NCBI RefSeq assembly: GCF_000166195.2 | Contig: NZ_CM001403.1 | Coordinates: forward strand, 7,738,877 to 7,802,876 | Direction: 5' to 3' | Origin: Mucilaginibacter paludis DSM 18603 | GTDB taxonomy: Bacteria; Bacteroidota; Bacteroidia; Sphingobacteriales; Sphingobacteriaceae | DNA length: 64,000 bases | Shown here: one piece after another, positions 17,497-26,511 of the stretch | Layout of the letters: each line of letters opens with the position of its first letter | Position numbering within the stretch: the stretch's first letter is position 1 | Position numbers and translations under genes: made by a program | The notes under the pieces: model-generated | What the model saw: only the letters and a program-made list of their open reading frames with translations | Told to the model about the DNA's origin: nothing | Databases searched by the model: none

Positions 17497-18687
17497 TCAA
17501 ATGGTTATCATCGCCGATGGCGTTTGCGTTATTAAACTTTGTGCTAATATGCGGGTTTCTTTATCAGTATTCAAATAATCGTCTAATATAGGTTGTCCTA
17601 TAAAACTTATTTTCTGCATACATATTTCAATAATATCGCTCATACCTAAAAAACTGACATTCCCATTAAGAAAGCTGGCTACGGCAATTTCGTTTGCGGC
17701 GTTAACAATGCAGGGCATATTACCAGCTTGATTAAGCGCCTCAAAAGCAATAGCTAAATTACGGAAAGTTTTTAAATCTGGTTTTTCGAAGCTGAGTTGG
17801 GGGTAATCCATAAAATCGAATCGTTTAAAATCGCTTTTAATACGATTGGGATAGGTAAGCGCATACTGGATGGGCAGGCACATATCGGGCAAGCCCATCT
17901 GCGCCTTAATGGAGCCGTCTTCAAACTGCACCATGGAGTGAATGATGGATTGCGGATGTACAATCACTTCGATACGGTCGACATCTACATCAAAAAGCCA
18001 TTTAGCTTCAATTACTTCCAGGCCTTTGTTCATTAATGAAGCTGAATCAATGGTGATTTTAGCGCCCATAACCCAGTTAGGATGTTTTAACGCGTCGTTT
18101 TTAGTAACTCCTGTTAAATAATCCAGGTTTTTTCCACGGAAAGGACCGCCCGAGGCCGTCAGTATCAATTTTTCAATCCGGTTGTTTTCTTCTCCGGCCA
18201 GGCATTGAAATATAGCTGAATGCTCCGAATCAACAGGTAAAATATTTACCTGGTGTTGTTTGGCCAGCGATGTAATCAGCTCGCCTGCCACAACCAATGT
18301 TTCTTTATTTGCTAAAGCAATGGTTTTACCAGCCTTAATAGCGGCTATAGTTGGCTCTAAACCGGCAAAGCCCACCATGGCTGTTAATACGGTATGAATA
18401 GCCGGCTCAGTAACAACATCTTTGATGGCCTGGCTACCTGCTAATACCTGGATAGGTAAATGTGCAAGCGCAGCTTTAACGTCAGCGTACTTACTCTCGT
18501 TGCCGATAATAACATAAGCAGGCAAAAAATGTTGAGCCTGCTCAATCAGCAGGTCGGCATTGGTTTGTGCTGTGAGTATATATGCCCTGAAAATGCTTGC
18601 ATTTTTACTTATTACTTGTAAAGCCTGCGTGCCTATGCTGCCGGTGGAGCCAAGTATAGCTATATTTTTTATATGTTGTTGATGCAT
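17497..18687 (-). CDS. dxr: 1-deoxy-D-xylulose 5-phosphate reductoisomerase
   Basis: A 396-residue cytosolic enzyme that turns DXP into MEP with NADPH, the committed step of the MEP isoprenoid pathway. The N-terminal Rossmann motif GSTGSIGTQAL binds NADPH. LPVDSEHSAIFQCL carries the metal ligands, TASGGPFRG the flexible active-site loop, and NAANEIAVASFLNG the later conserved block. The length is as expected. It leads the rseP pair. A TACTTTTG box lies about 45 bp upstream of its ATG. Confidence 0.95.
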   Translation of the reverse strand: MHQQHIKNIAILGSTGSIGTQALQVISKNASIFRAYILTAQTNADLLIEQAQHFLPAYVIIGNESKYADVKAALAHLPIQVLAGSQAIKDVVTEPAIHTVLTAMVGFAGLEPTIAAIKAGKTIALANKETLVVAGELITSLAKQHQVNILPVDSEHSAIFQCLAGEENNRIEKLILTASGGPFRGKNLDYLTGVTKNDALKHPNWVMGAKITIDSASLMNKGLEVIEAKWLFDVDVDRIEVIVHPQSIIHSMVQFEDGSIKAQMGLPDMCLPIQYALTYPNRIKSDFKRFDFMDYPQLSFEKPDLKTFRNLAIAFEALNQAGNMPCIVNAANEIAVASFLNGNVSFLGMSDIIEICMQKISFIGQPILDDYLNTDKETRILAQSLITQTPSAMITI

Positions 18688-18731
18688 TTATTTCCCAGCT
18701 GAAACCGGTCTCCGCCTTTCTTCTCTATTTG

Positions 18732-18739
18732 CAAAAGTA
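18732..18739 (-). promoter_or_regulatory. Possible dxr -7 promoter box
   Basis: On the minus strand TACTTTTG fits the Bacteroidota TAnnTTTG -7 consensus, about 45 bp upstream of the dxr ATG. No clear TTTG/TTG -33 box stands at 17-21 bp spacing, so this is tentative. Confidence 0.35.
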
Positions 18740-18757
18740 TTATTCTTTTGGCAATTG

Positions 18758-20263
18758 TTATTCATTAATTGAGTAATAGGATAGTTCATCTGCAATTTTG
18801 CGGTCGTTAGCTAATCTGGGTACTTTATTTTGGCCACCTAATTTACCTTTTGAGCGCATATAATCAATAAAAGCATTCTTTTTAAGCGGCATTATTTTTA
18901 AAGGCTGTAAAATACTACCTTTAATGAGGTCAAAGTAATAAATATTTTTCTTTTGTAAAGCCTCATCTACTTTTAAACTGAATTCGGCTATGTTTTTGGG
19001 TGACCCTGCAAACTCAATAAACCATTCATGATAGGGGAGCTGCCCCTGCGGCGGATTTACTTGTGGCGCAACAGTAAATTCGGTAATATCAACACCTTCG
19101 GCTTTAGCCACGTTCAGTAGGGCGTGTTCTACTTCTTCGCCTATCACATGCTCTCCAAATGCTGAAATATAATGTTTTATGCGACCGCTTACCATGATCT
19201 TATAAGGATCTTTAGAAATAAATTTAACGGTATCGCCTATGCTGTAGCCCCATAAACCTGCATTTGTATTCAGTATCAAGGCGTAGTTTTTATTAAGTTC
19301 CACATCTTTTAATTCGATACGGGTAGGGTTGGGATCAAAATATTCATCTACGGGTATAAACTCGTAAAATATTCCGGAATCGGCGAGCAGCAATAAACCT
19401 TTATCTTTTTGCGAATCTTGGAAGGCAATGAAGCCTTCGGAGGCGGGATAAGTTTCTATCGAATCGATAGGGAATCCAATGCTATCTTCAATGCGGGCGC
19501 GGTAAGGCTCGTAATTTACGCCGCCGTAAACAAACAGCTTAAAGTTTGGGAAAATATCTTTAATCTTTTTTTCGCCCGATTTTTGCGATAACCTGTCGAA
19601 GTACATCTGGCACCAGGGTGGGATACCCGATATCAGGCGCATATCCTCGTTCAGTGTTTCGTCAACAATGGCGTCAACTTTTTCTTCCCAATCTTCGATG
19701 CAATTAATCTCGTAGCTTGGCTTGCGGTTTTTTTGAAGGTATTGCGGTACATGATGGGCAACAATGCCTGACAGGCGACCAACCTGGATGCCGTGTTTTT
19801 CGGATAGGATAGGGCTGCCTTGTAAAAATATCATGCTGCCATCTACAAAATCGGTTTTCCCGGTTTCGTGAATGTAATTGAGCAAAGCATTGCGGGCGGC
19901 TTTAATATGCTCGGGCATGCTTTCCTTAGAGATGGGGATATACTTTACCCCCGACGTAGTACCCGATGTTTTAGCTAAATAAGCAGGTTTGCCGGGCCAC
20001 ATGATATTTTCTTCGCCGTTAACAACACGGTCGATATAAGGCCGAAGATCTTCATAATCCCTTATCGGAACATTCTTTTTAAAGTCATCGTAAGTTTTAA
20101 TAGCTGCAAACTGATGGTCTTTACCGAAGGCCGTTTCACTGGCTTGCTGTATTAAACCTGTAAATGTTTTTTGCTGGAGACTCACCGCGTTTTTACGCAG
20201 TTTATTGAGTTGGATGTTAATGATGGCCGCAAATGGTTTGCTTAACGCTGCTTTAAATCCCAT
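18758..20263 (-). CDS. GH3-family acyl-acid amido synthetase-like protein
   Basis: A 501-residue protein of the GH3 (auxin-responsive) fold, an adenylating enzyme superfamily that in plants joins acyl acids to amino acids. Visible blocks are YLAKTSGTTSGVKYIPIS (nucleotide-binding loop), YPASEGFIAFQD and ALILNTNAGLWGYSIGDTVK. The bacterial substrate is unknown. It is the last gene of a tight minus-strand group, starting 2 bp after the upstream membrane-protein gene, which itself lies 4 bp after a glycosyltransferase. The context hints at cell-envelope or lipid chemistry, but that is only an inference. Confidence 0.85.
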   Translation of the reverse strand: MGFKAALSKPFAAIINIQLNKLRKNAVSLQQKTFTGLIQQASETAFGKDHQFAAIKTYDDFKKNVPIRDYEDLRPYIDRVVNGEENIMWPGKPAYLAKTSGTTSGVKYIPISKESMPEHIKAARNALLNYIHETGKTDFVDGSMIFLQGSPILSEKHGIQVGRLSGIVAHHVPQYLQKNRKPSYEINCIEDWEEKVDAIVDETLNEDMRLISGIPPWCQMYFDRLSQKSGEKKIKDIFPNFKLFVYGGVNYEPYRARIEDSIGFPIDSIETYPASEGFIAFQDSQKDKGLLLLADSGIFYEFIPVDEYFDPNPTRIELKDVELNKNYALILNTNAGLWGYSIGDTVKFISKDPYKIMVSGRIKHYISAFGEHVIGEEVEHALLNVAKAEGVDITEFTVAPQVNPPQGQLPYHEWFIEFAGSPKNIAEFSLKVDEALQKKNIYYFDLIKGSILQPLKIMPLKKNAFIDYMRSKGKLGGQNKVPRLANDRKIADELSYYSINE

Positions 20264-20265
20264 AG

Positions 20266-21003
20266 TTATAATGCTTCGGCAACGATGTCGTCAACGTCCT
20301 GATGGCTATAAATGAGCTTACGATACATTGCAATCAATACTATGTTCACGAAGGGATAAACGAACACAAAAAATAAGATCACCGCAATTGCCTGATAGGA
20401 TAGGTATAAAAGTATCAGCAGCACTATCATTGATATAATTATAGACAATATGAGTACAACTTTAGAGATGTAATTTTTTGTAAGGGCTATGCTTTGCCTT
20501 AATGATTCAATTGGGCCGGATTTATCATCAACAATGAAAGAATTGAAAAACATAATGCGCAATATGGTATATAAACCTATGCCTGCACCTATATAGTCGG
20601 CTATCTGGTAACTAAGGGAATCTTTTTCTAACTTTCGCAGAATAAATATCTCATATGTAGCAATAAAAAAACCTATGATGAAAATCACACATAAATAACT
20701 GAATATCATTTTAATATTTGGTAAAACCTGCTTGAATTCGAATTCGTAATACTCACTGTCTATCAAAGTGAAAATTAGTTTATAAAGCCCTAACGTGGTG
20801 AAGGCCTGAATAAGAACAAGAACGAAAGAGGCAAACAACTTAGGATAAAACTCGCTGGACGGCAACAAAATACTAATAATGATGCCCATAATAAAACTTA
20901 GCAGGAACGCAATAATTGAATATACGCTAATAGTAATAAAGTTTTTTTTAAAAATGTCCCATGCAGTTTTAATGGTTTCTGCAACAGAAAATGGATGATA
21001 CAT
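20266..21003 (-). CDS. Multi-pass membrane protein of unknown function
   Basis: A 245-residue integral membrane protein with about six hydrophobic segments (for example TISVYSIIAFLLSFIMGIII and IISMIVLLILLYLSYQAIA). It begins with an amphipathic segment FSVAETIKTAWDIFKKNF, as in the DUF975/DUF7544-type and glycerophosphoryl-diester-phosphodiesterase-linked membrane domains, but no enzyme motif is present. It is translationally close to both neighbours (glycosyltransferase upstream, GH3 enzyme downstream) and is probably co-expressed with them. Confidence 0.75.
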   Translation of the reverse strand: MYHPFSVAETIKTAWDIFKKNFITISVYSIIAFLLSFIMGIIISILLPSSEFYPKLFASFVLVLIQAFTTLGLYKLIFTLIDSEYYEFEFKQVLPNIKMIFSYLCVIFIIGFFIATYEIFILRKLEKDSLSYQIADYIGAGIGLYTILRIMFFNSFIVDDKSGPIESLRQSIALTKNYISKVVLILSIIISMIVLLILLYLSYQAIAVILFFVFVYPFVNIVLIAMYRKLIYSHQDVDDIVAEAL

Positions 21004-21007
21004 GAGT

Positions 21008-21976
21008 TTATGATGTTTTAATTATTACACGCTTCCACAAATCTTCCATAAACCCAAGCCCGTAAGCGGTGAGTTGAATAAATGCGGCAATAATACTCAA
21101 AAATGCAATTTTTAATGATCTGTTTATAATTAACGAATGAAAAAATATTAACAATATAATAACGAGCACTATGATGTTGCCCAATAATTTTAGCGGTGAG
21201 TTAATGATGTTGAGTAATAATGTAATTATTAAAAACAAAGTAAACAGAGCAGGGAAAAAGTGAACCATTTTTAGCTCGCCGGGGAAAAATCGATAAATGT
21301 TAATACGCGCCCGTCCAAAAAAATGCAACTGCTTAAAAAATTGAATAAAATCAGTACGGCGTTTATGGTAAACCAGTGCATCGGGTATTAACCCTATTTT
21401 AAAACCCATTTTATGGATGCGGATGCTGAACTCAATATCCTCGCCCAGCCGGGTGATAATGAAGCCACCGGTTTTTTCCCATACCTGGCGGGATATACCC
21501 ATGTTGAAACTACGCGGGTGAAACTGACCAAGGCCTTTTTTGTTACCTCGGATGCCCCCGGTGGTAAATGGCGAAGTCATGCTGTAGCTGATAGCCCTTT
21601 GTATAGGAGTAAAAGAGGTTGTAGCGCCGTCTGGGCCACCGTAAGCATCCAGGTGGTTGGTGTACAGATAGTTTTTAACAATGTCGAGATATCCTTCGGG
21701 TATCAGGCAGTCGGAATCAAAAACGATAAAGTAATCGCCTTTGGCCCTGGCAAATCCATAATTACGAGCAAAGCCCTGTCCTTCGTTAGGTTTTACGTAG
21801 TAACTAATATCAAGGCAGTTGGCAAATGTTTCAACTACGGCTTTTGCATCATTCACCGATCCATCCTCTATAATCAAAACCTCAAATTGGGTATAGGTTT
21901 GCCGGGTTAGTGTTTCCAGCAGCTCCTTTATCTCTTGTGGCCGGTTATATAGGGGTATGATGATGGAAAAAAACAT
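21008..21976 (-). CDS. Family 2 glycosyltransferase, membrane-anchored
   Basis: A 322-residue GT2 enzyme with a GT-A domain (about 1-225) and three hydrophobic helices at the C-terminus. FFSIIIPLYNRPQEIKELL is the usual N-terminal nucleotide-binding start; VFDSDCLIPEG holds the DXD-type metal site; TRLGEDIEFSIRI matches the acceptor ED motif. It probably adds a sugar to a lipid-linked or surface glycan on the cytoplasmic face of the inner membrane. It heads the three-gene group with the membrane protein and the GH3 enzyme. Confidence 0.88.
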   Translation of the reverse strand: MFFSIIIPLYNRPQEIKELLETLTRQTYTQFEVLIIEDGSVNDAKAVVETFANCLDISYYVKPNEGQGFARNYGFARAKGDYFIVFDSDCLIPEGYLDIVKNYLYTNHLDAYGGPDGATTSFTPIQRAISYSMTSPFTTGGIRGNKKGLGQFHPRSFNMGISRQVWEKTGGFIITRLGEDIEFSIRIHKMGFKIGLIPDALVYHKRRTDFIQFFKQLHFFGRARINIYRFFPGELKMVHFFPALFTLFLIITLLLNIINSPLKLLGNIIVLVIILLIFFHSLIINRSLKIAFLSIIAAFIQLTAYGLGFMEDLWKRVIIKTS

Positions 21977-22009
21977 TTCTCGTTAATGTGCAAATTTGTA
22001 TAGGTATTT

Positions 22010-22102
22010 AATGTGCAGATATGCAAATGCTTTTATCCAATGTGCAAATGTTTTTACATTTAGTAACATTTGCATATCTGCACATTCTCGCATTTGCACA
22101 TT
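22010..22102. repeat. Intergenic inverted repeat, GTGCAAATG words
   Basis: AATGTGCAGATATGCAAATG (22010-22029) is exactly complementary to CATTTGCATATCTGCACATT (22067-22086), a perfect 20-bp inverted repeat with a 37-nt spacer. The shorter word AATGTGCAAATG also occurs at 22039-22050 and inverted at 22091-22102, with a partial copy near 21984. It fills the gap between two glycosyltransferase genes. Confidence 0.8.
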
Positions 22103-22110
22103 CAAATCAG

Positions 22111-23079
22111 TTATAATTTCTCTTCTATCTGGTAGTTGTTTCTTTCTGGAGCGTTGCGAGATACCAGCTCGGCAACAAAGCCAGTTAAAAATAGTTGAAA
22201 GCCTACAACTATAGCTACTAACGCAATGTAAAAAGCGGGGTTGTCTGTGGCATCACGATAAGGCACATGCAAATGGTATTTTTCGTTTTGATAAATCAGA
22301 TACTGCTTCTCACAAACAATCCATATTGCTATGATAAACCCGGTCATGAAACTTAATACCCCCATGGTACCAAAAAAGTGCATTGGCCGTTTAGCAAATT
22401 TACCTACAAAAAATATCGACAACAAATCCAGAAAGCCGTTTACAAAACGGCTCATACCAAACTTGGTTTTGCCGTATTTACGCGGAAAGTGCTCAACTAC
22501 CTGTTCGCCAATTTTGGTGAACCCGGCCCACTTAGCCAGTACAGGGATGTAACGATGCATTTCGCCATATACCTCGATATTTTTCACCACAGTTTTGCGG
22601 TAAGCTTTTAAGCCGCAGTTAAAATCGTGCAGGTTATGAATGCCCGACATTTTACGGGTAACAGAGTTAAACAGCTTGGTAGGGATGGTTTTACTTAAAG
22701 GATCGTGGCGCTTGGCTTTCCAGCCGGATACCAGGTCGAACTTCTCTTCCATAATACGCCGGTATAATTCTGGAATTTCATCAGGGCTATCCTGCAGGTC
22801 GGCATCCATCGTAATTACAACATTACCAGCAGCAGCGGCAAAGCCTACATTAAGCGCAGCCGACTTGCCGTAATTGCGGCGAAACTTGATAGCTTCAATA
22901 AATTGATTACCATCGCTTAGCTTGCGGATCATCTCCCACGACCCATCATTACTTCCGTCATCAACTAAAATGATCTCGTACGAAAAGTGGTTCTCGGCCA
23001 TTACCTTGCTTATCCATGAGGTAAGCTCTGGTAACGACTCCACTTCGTTATATAAAGGAATTACAACAGATATGTCCAT
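22111..23079 (-). CDS. Family 2 glycosyltransferase, DPM1/GtrB-like
   Basis: A 322-residue enzyme of the polyprenyl-phosphate glycosyltransferase type. The GT-A domain begins MDISVVIPLYNEVESLPEL, has VITMDADLQDSPDEIPEL as its DXD site and FRRNYGKSAALNVGFAAA as the family block. Two hydrophobic helices follow at about 230-255 and 283-307, as in GtrB/ArnC. It most likely moves a sugar from a nucleotide donor to undecaprenyl phosphate for O-antigen, glycolipid or lipid A modification. A repeat-filled 134-bp gap separates it from the next glycosyltransferase, so the two need not form one operon. Confidence 0.9.
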   Translation of the reverse strand: MDISVVIPLYNEVESLPELTSWISKVMAENHFSYEIILVDDGSNDGSWEMIRKLSDGNQFIEAIKFRRNYGKSAALNVGFAAAAGNVVITMDADLQDSPDEIPELYRRIMEEKFDLVSGWKAKRHDPLSKTIPTKLFNSVTRKMSGIHNLHDFNCGLKAYRKTVVKNIEVYGEMHRYIPVLAKWAGFTKIGEQVVEHFPRKYGKTKFGMSRFVNGFLDLLSIFFVGKFAKRPMHFFGTMGVLSFMTGFIIAIWIVCEKQYLIYQNEKYHLHVPYRDATDNPAFYIALVAIVVGFQLFLTGFVAELVSRNAPERNNYQIEEKL

Positions 23080-23164
23080 TTATTGCGGCCAAAGCTGGCA
23101 GGGTAAAACTACCAGCTTTTTTAAAGAATAATTTAAATTTAACATTTTTTATGATATTCAACTA

Positions 23165-24535
23165 CTACTTGCTCAGTTCGGCAAAATATTTATGAAATAG
23201 CGGAATAGTTTCTATCCCCTTATAGTAATTAAAAATATCATACTTCTCGTTAGGCGAATGCAGGTTATCGCTATCCAACCCGAAGCCCATTAACACGGTT
23301 TTGATGCCCAGCGCCTCTTCAAACAACGCAACAATAGGGATACTGCCGCCGCCACGGGTTGGGATTGGCTTTTTGCCAAATGATTCTTCAATAGCTTTTT
23401 GAGCCGCCTTGTATGCTATGCTATCTGTTGGGGTAACAACAGGCTCGCCACCATGATGCGGTGTTACTTTTACTTTGACATAAGCCGGGGCAATTTTTGT
23501 AAAATGATCGGTAAACAACCTGGTGATTTTATCTGATGATTGATTTGGAACCAGCCTCATTGAGATTTTAGCATTTGCTTTTGATGGCAATACCGTTTTT
23601 GCGCCTTCGCCAATGTAACCTCCCCAAATACCGTTTACCTCAAGAGTTGGCCTGGTACCGGTACGTTCAATAGTACTGTAACCCTTTTCGCCCCATAGCT
23701 CGTTAACATCCAAATCAGTTTTGTACTCCTGCTCATCAAATGGCGCCTCGTTAAGTGCATCGCGTTCAGCTCCAGTTAATTCAACTACATCATCATAAAA
23801 GCCCGGGATAGCGATATGATTATTTTCATCATGGAGCGAAGCGATCATTTTAGCCAGTATAGTAGCGGGATTAGCCACCGCGCCACCATAAACGCCCGAA
23901 TGTAAATCGCGGTTAGGACCAACAACTTCAACCTCAAGGTATGATAAACCCCGCAAGCCGGTTTCGAGCGAAGGATTTTCCATGCTGATCATCGATGTAT
24001 CAGAAATTAGAACAACATCGGCCTTTAAACGCTCTTTGTTGGCCTTAACAAAAATACCAAGATTTGATGATCCTACTTCCTCTTCTCCCTCAATCATGAA
24101 TTTGATATTGCAAGGCAGCGTATTGGTTTGCATCATCAGCTCAAAAGCTTTAACATGCATGTAAAACTGCCCCTTATCGTCACAGGCTCCGCGCGCATAA
24201 ATTTTGCCATCCCTAACGGTTGGTTCAAAAGGAGGCGTTTTCCATAGCTCAAGTGGGTCGGGTGGTTGCACGTCATAATGCCCATAGGTTAAAACGGTTG
24301 GCAAGCTTGGGTCTATGATCTTCTCTCCGTAAACTATCGGGTAGCCAGCTGTAGTGCACACTTCCACCTGATCAGCACCGGCGTCCCTAAGTTTTTGAGC
24401 AACAAACTCGGCCGTTTGTAGAACAGATTCCCCATACTTAGGATCGGCGCTTACCGACGGGAATCTTAACAGATCAAAAAGTTCGTTTAATATTCTATCT
24501 TTATTGTGTTCAATGTATTGTTTGATAACCTGCAT
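23165..24535 (-). CDS. M20 family metallopeptidase (dipeptidase)
   Basis: A 456-residue M20/M25/M40 zinc peptidase. YGHYDVQPPDPLELW contains the first zinc ligand and aspartate; GACDDKGQFYMH and MIEGEEEVGSSNLG supply the bridging aspartate and the catalytic Glu pair; GGSIPIVALFEEALG and SDNLHSPNEKYD end the catalytic domain. The dimerisation lid lies in between. An in-frame start seven codons earlier (24556) is possible, but MQVIKQYIEHNKDRIL matches the usual start of the family. It is cytosolic with no signal peptide and probably cleaves dipeptides or related amides. Confidence 0.9.
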   Translation of the reverse strand: MQVIKQYIEHNKDRILNELFDLLRFPSVSADPKYGESVLQTAEFVAQKLRDAGADQVEVCTTAGYPIVYGEKIIDPSLPTVLTYGHYDVQPPDPLELWKTPPFEPTVRDGKIYARGACDDKGQFYMHVKAFELMMQTNTLPCNIKFMIEGEEEVGSSNLGIFVKANKERLKADVVLISDTSMISMENPSLETGLRGLSYLEVEVVGPNRDLHSGVYGGAVANPATILAKMIASLHDENNHIAIPGFYDDVVELTGAERDALNEAPFDEQEYKTDLDVNELWGEKGYSTIERTGTRPTLEVNGIWGGYIGEGAKTVLPSKANAKISMRLVPNQSSDKITRLFTDHFTKIAPAYVKVKVTPHHGGEPVVTPTDSIAYKAAQKAIEESFGKKPIPTRGGGSIPIVALFEEALGIKTVLMGFGLDSDNLHSPNEKYDIFNYYKGIETIPLFHKYFAELSK

Positions 24536-24693
24536 AGGGTGAATTTTTAAAGGCAAATATAGAATATTAACTTTTAACAGATGTGCAGAAAATCCCTTGG
24601 TTTAAAAAGAGTTTGACTGGAATTTTAAATGCGCATATATGGTTGTATATTTGCTTGGTTTACTCTATGTTAAGAGCTGGCAATAAATTCGGA

Positions 24694-25677
24694 ATGAGCT
24701 ATTGTAAGGTATTTTTACTTTTTTTTCTTTTATTTTTCACCTCAACAGCGCTGGCTCAAACTCCAAGTTGCAGCGTTGCTTCTAAATTTTACAGTAAAGA
24801 TAGTATTAATGTAACCACGTTTGGAGCGAGTACTGTAGCGGGTGTTAATGGCTTTTCGTTTCAGCCTTATCTAAAGAAAAATTTTGAATATTGTTACGTT
24901 GGAAAGGTAGTTACCGTAACTAATAATGGTGTTCCAGGAGAAACAACCGCTCAGGGATTACTGCGTTTTCCGGCTGCTATAGCAGGCAGGACTGGTTTTG
25001 TATGCATACTGATAGGCTTAAACGATGCCTTAAATCTTGCCCTTTCGCCAATTAAATATACTCCGGCGCAAATCAACAAAACCTTAGCTATCACTCAGGG
25101 TAACATGGAAAAAATGATAGAGATGTCGTTAAACGCCAACCTTGTGCCCATTATTGGCACCCTCCAGTTTATAAATGATAAAAACAACAAAACGTATGCT
25201 GTAGCTAATAACTATATTAAAACTATAAATGCAGGCTACGTCCGTCTGGTTAAAAAATACCAAGGCAAGGTTTATCTTGCCGATATCAACGCCGCATTAG
25301 GTTACGATTTTAAGCTTTACCAGGCGGATGGATTGCATCCTAATGATAAAGGAGACAGGATAATCAGTTACGTTTGGTTTGATTCGATCAACGATGCCAT
25401 TGAAAACAAACTGTTATTGATAGGTCTTGATCAAAACTTTCCTAACCCCGCTGTCGGTAGCACCACCATCGGCTTTAGTTTATCCCAGTCGGCCAATGTG
25501 CTTATTCAGTTGTATAACATAAATGGCGTTCCTGTAGGCACCATAACCAATGAGTTTTACAATTCGGGCTATCATAAAGTCGTGTTTCCGCTAACTAATC
25601 TCAAGCCCGGTATTTACATTTATGTAATGCGAATTGCCGGTAGGGAGCTCGCAAAAAAAATGATTGTGATAGGCTAA
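24694..25677 (+). CDS. Secreted SGNH/GDSL hydrolase with T9SS sorting domain
   Basis: A 327-residue secreted esterase-like protein. After the signal peptide (ending TSTALAQ) come the four SGNH blocks: TTFGASTVAG (block I, Ser nucleophile), NNGVPGETTAQG (Gly), LIGLNDAL (Asn) and DGLHPNDKG (Asp/His). The last 75 residues (LDQNFPNPAVGSTTIGFSL onward) are a T9SS type A sorting domain ending in KKMIVIG, so it is exported to the surface or medium. An upstream start at 24583 would add 37 residues before the signal peptide and is not preferred. The likely substrates are acetyl or acyl esters on polysaccharide. It converges with the small-gene array, whose last gene ends 18 bp away. Confidence 0.87.
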   Translation: MSYCKVFLLFFLLFFTSTALAQTPSCSVASKFYSKDSINVTTFGASTVAGVNGFSFQPYLKKNFEYCYVGKVVTVTNNGVPGETTAQGLLRFPAAIAGRTGFVCILIGLNDALNLALSPIKYTPAQINKTLAITQGNMEKMIEMSLNANLVPIIGTLQFINDKNNKTYAVANNYIKTINAGYVRLVKKYQGKVYLADINAALGYDFKLYQADGLHPNDKGDRIISYVWFDSINDAIENKLLLIGLDQNFPNPAVGSTTIGFSLSQSANVLIQLYNINGVPVGTITNEFYNSGYHKVVFPLTNLKPGIYIYVMRIAGRELAKKMIVIG

Positions 25678-25695
25678 TCCTAATAATCACTTCAA

Positions 25696-25881
25696 TCAAT
25701 CGGCAGTGGCTACTACATCGTACGACGGTTTACCAGCTTTAGTTTCCGAAACATTAATGGTACTTTTTTTAATATTTAAGCCAGGTGCAGCCTTAACGAG
25801 GGTGTTGTCTTTTTTGAGGTTGCTTGATAAAACTATGCCAGTAGATAAGGTGGCAAAAGCAATGATGATGATCTTTTTCAT
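25696..25881 (-). CDS. Small secreted peptide, array copy 8 (diverged, no Cys)
   Basis: A 61-residue protein at the distal end of the tandem array. Its start MKKIIIIAFATLSTG is nearly the same as in the other copies, so it is a paralogue, but the lipobox cysteine is replaced (VLSSNLKKDN) and the C-terminal part is unrelated to the DKNDVGNGD motif (ends GKPSYDVVATAD). The 36-bp spacer to the next gene is nearly identical to the spacers inside the array, which confirms common descent. The signal peptide is intact but lipidation is not expected. Confidence 0.65.
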   Translation of the reverse strand: MKKIIIIAFATLSTGIVLSSNLKKDNTLVKAAPGLNIKKSTINVSETKAGKPSYDVVATAD

Positions 25882-25917
25882 GATTGGTACTTTTTATCAG
25901 GTGATGGTTAAGATGAA

Positions 25918-26079
25918 TTAAGGATTAACTGTTCCTGTAGAGCCAGTATAATCTCCGTTGCCTACATCGTTTTTATCTGCTACAACAGTTTTTTGAGGTT
26001 TAACAGAATTGTCTTTGGTGCATGATGATACCAAGCCGGTAGTTAATATCGCAAAAGCAATGATGATGATCTTTTTCAT
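25918..26079 (-). CDS. Small lipopeptide-like protein, array copy 7 (type 1)
   Basis: A 53-residue protein: export signal MKKIIIIAFAILTTGLVSSC with a lipobox and Cys20, then a 33-residue mature part TKDNSVKPQKTVVAD / KNDVGNGD / YTGSTGTVNP. No known domain. It is one of five copies spaced by exactly 198 bp (162-bp gene plus 36-bp spacer). The mature part is acidic, Gly/Thr/Asn-rich and too short to fold as an enzyme. If lipidated it would be a membrane-anchored tag or the precursor of a released peptide. Confidence 0.7.
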   Translation of the reverse strand: MKKIIIIAFAILTTGLVSSCTKDNSVKPQKTVVADKNDVGNGDYTGSTGTVNP

Positions 26080-26115
26080 GATTGGTACTTTTTATCAGGT
26101 GATGGGTAAGATGAA

Positions 26116-26277
26116 TTAAGGATTAACTGTTCCTGTAGAGCCGGTATAATCTCCGTTGCCTACGTCATTTTTATCTGGCACCGCATTGGTTTGTGGTTTA
26201 ACAGAATTGTCTTTGGTACATGATGACACCAGGCCGGTAGTTAGTATCGCAAAAGCTATGATGATGATCTTTTTCAT
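26116..26277 (-). CDS. Small lipopeptide-like protein, array copy 6 (type 2)
   Basis: A 53-residue paralogue. The signal and C-terminal DKNDVGNGDYTGSTGTVNP are identical to the neighbouring copies; the middle reads KPQTNAVPDK instead of KPQKTVVADK, which defines type 2. The flanking spacers are the standard 36 bp. Cys20 is present. Confidence 0.7.
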   Translation of the reverse strand: MKKIIIIAFAILTTGLVSSCTKDNSVKPQTNAVPDKNDVGNGDYTGSTGTVNP

Positions 26278-26313
26278 GAGTATTACTTTTTATAAGTTGA
26301 TGGTTAAGATAAA

Positions 26314-26475
26314 TTAAGGATTAACTGTTCCTGTAGAGCCGGTGTAATCTCCGTTGCCTACATCGTTTTTATCTGCTACAACAGTTTTTTGTGGTTTAAC
26401 AGAATTGTCTTTGGTACATGATGATACCATGCCGGTAGTTAGTATCGCGAAAGCTATGATGATGATCTTTTTCAT
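26314..26475 (-). CDS. Small lipopeptide-like protein, array copy 5 (type 1)
   Basis: A 53-residue paralogue with the type 1 middle KPQKTVVADK. It differs from copy 7 by Met for Leu before the lipobox (TTGMVSSC). Cys20 and the DVGNGD motif are present. It shares the 198-bp period. Confidence 0.7.
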   Translation of the reverse strand: MKKIIIIAFAILTTGMVSSCTKDNSVKPQKTVVADKNDVGNGDYTGSTGTVNP

Positions 26476-26511
26476 GAGTGTCACTTTTTATAAGTTGATG
26501 GTTAAGATGAA

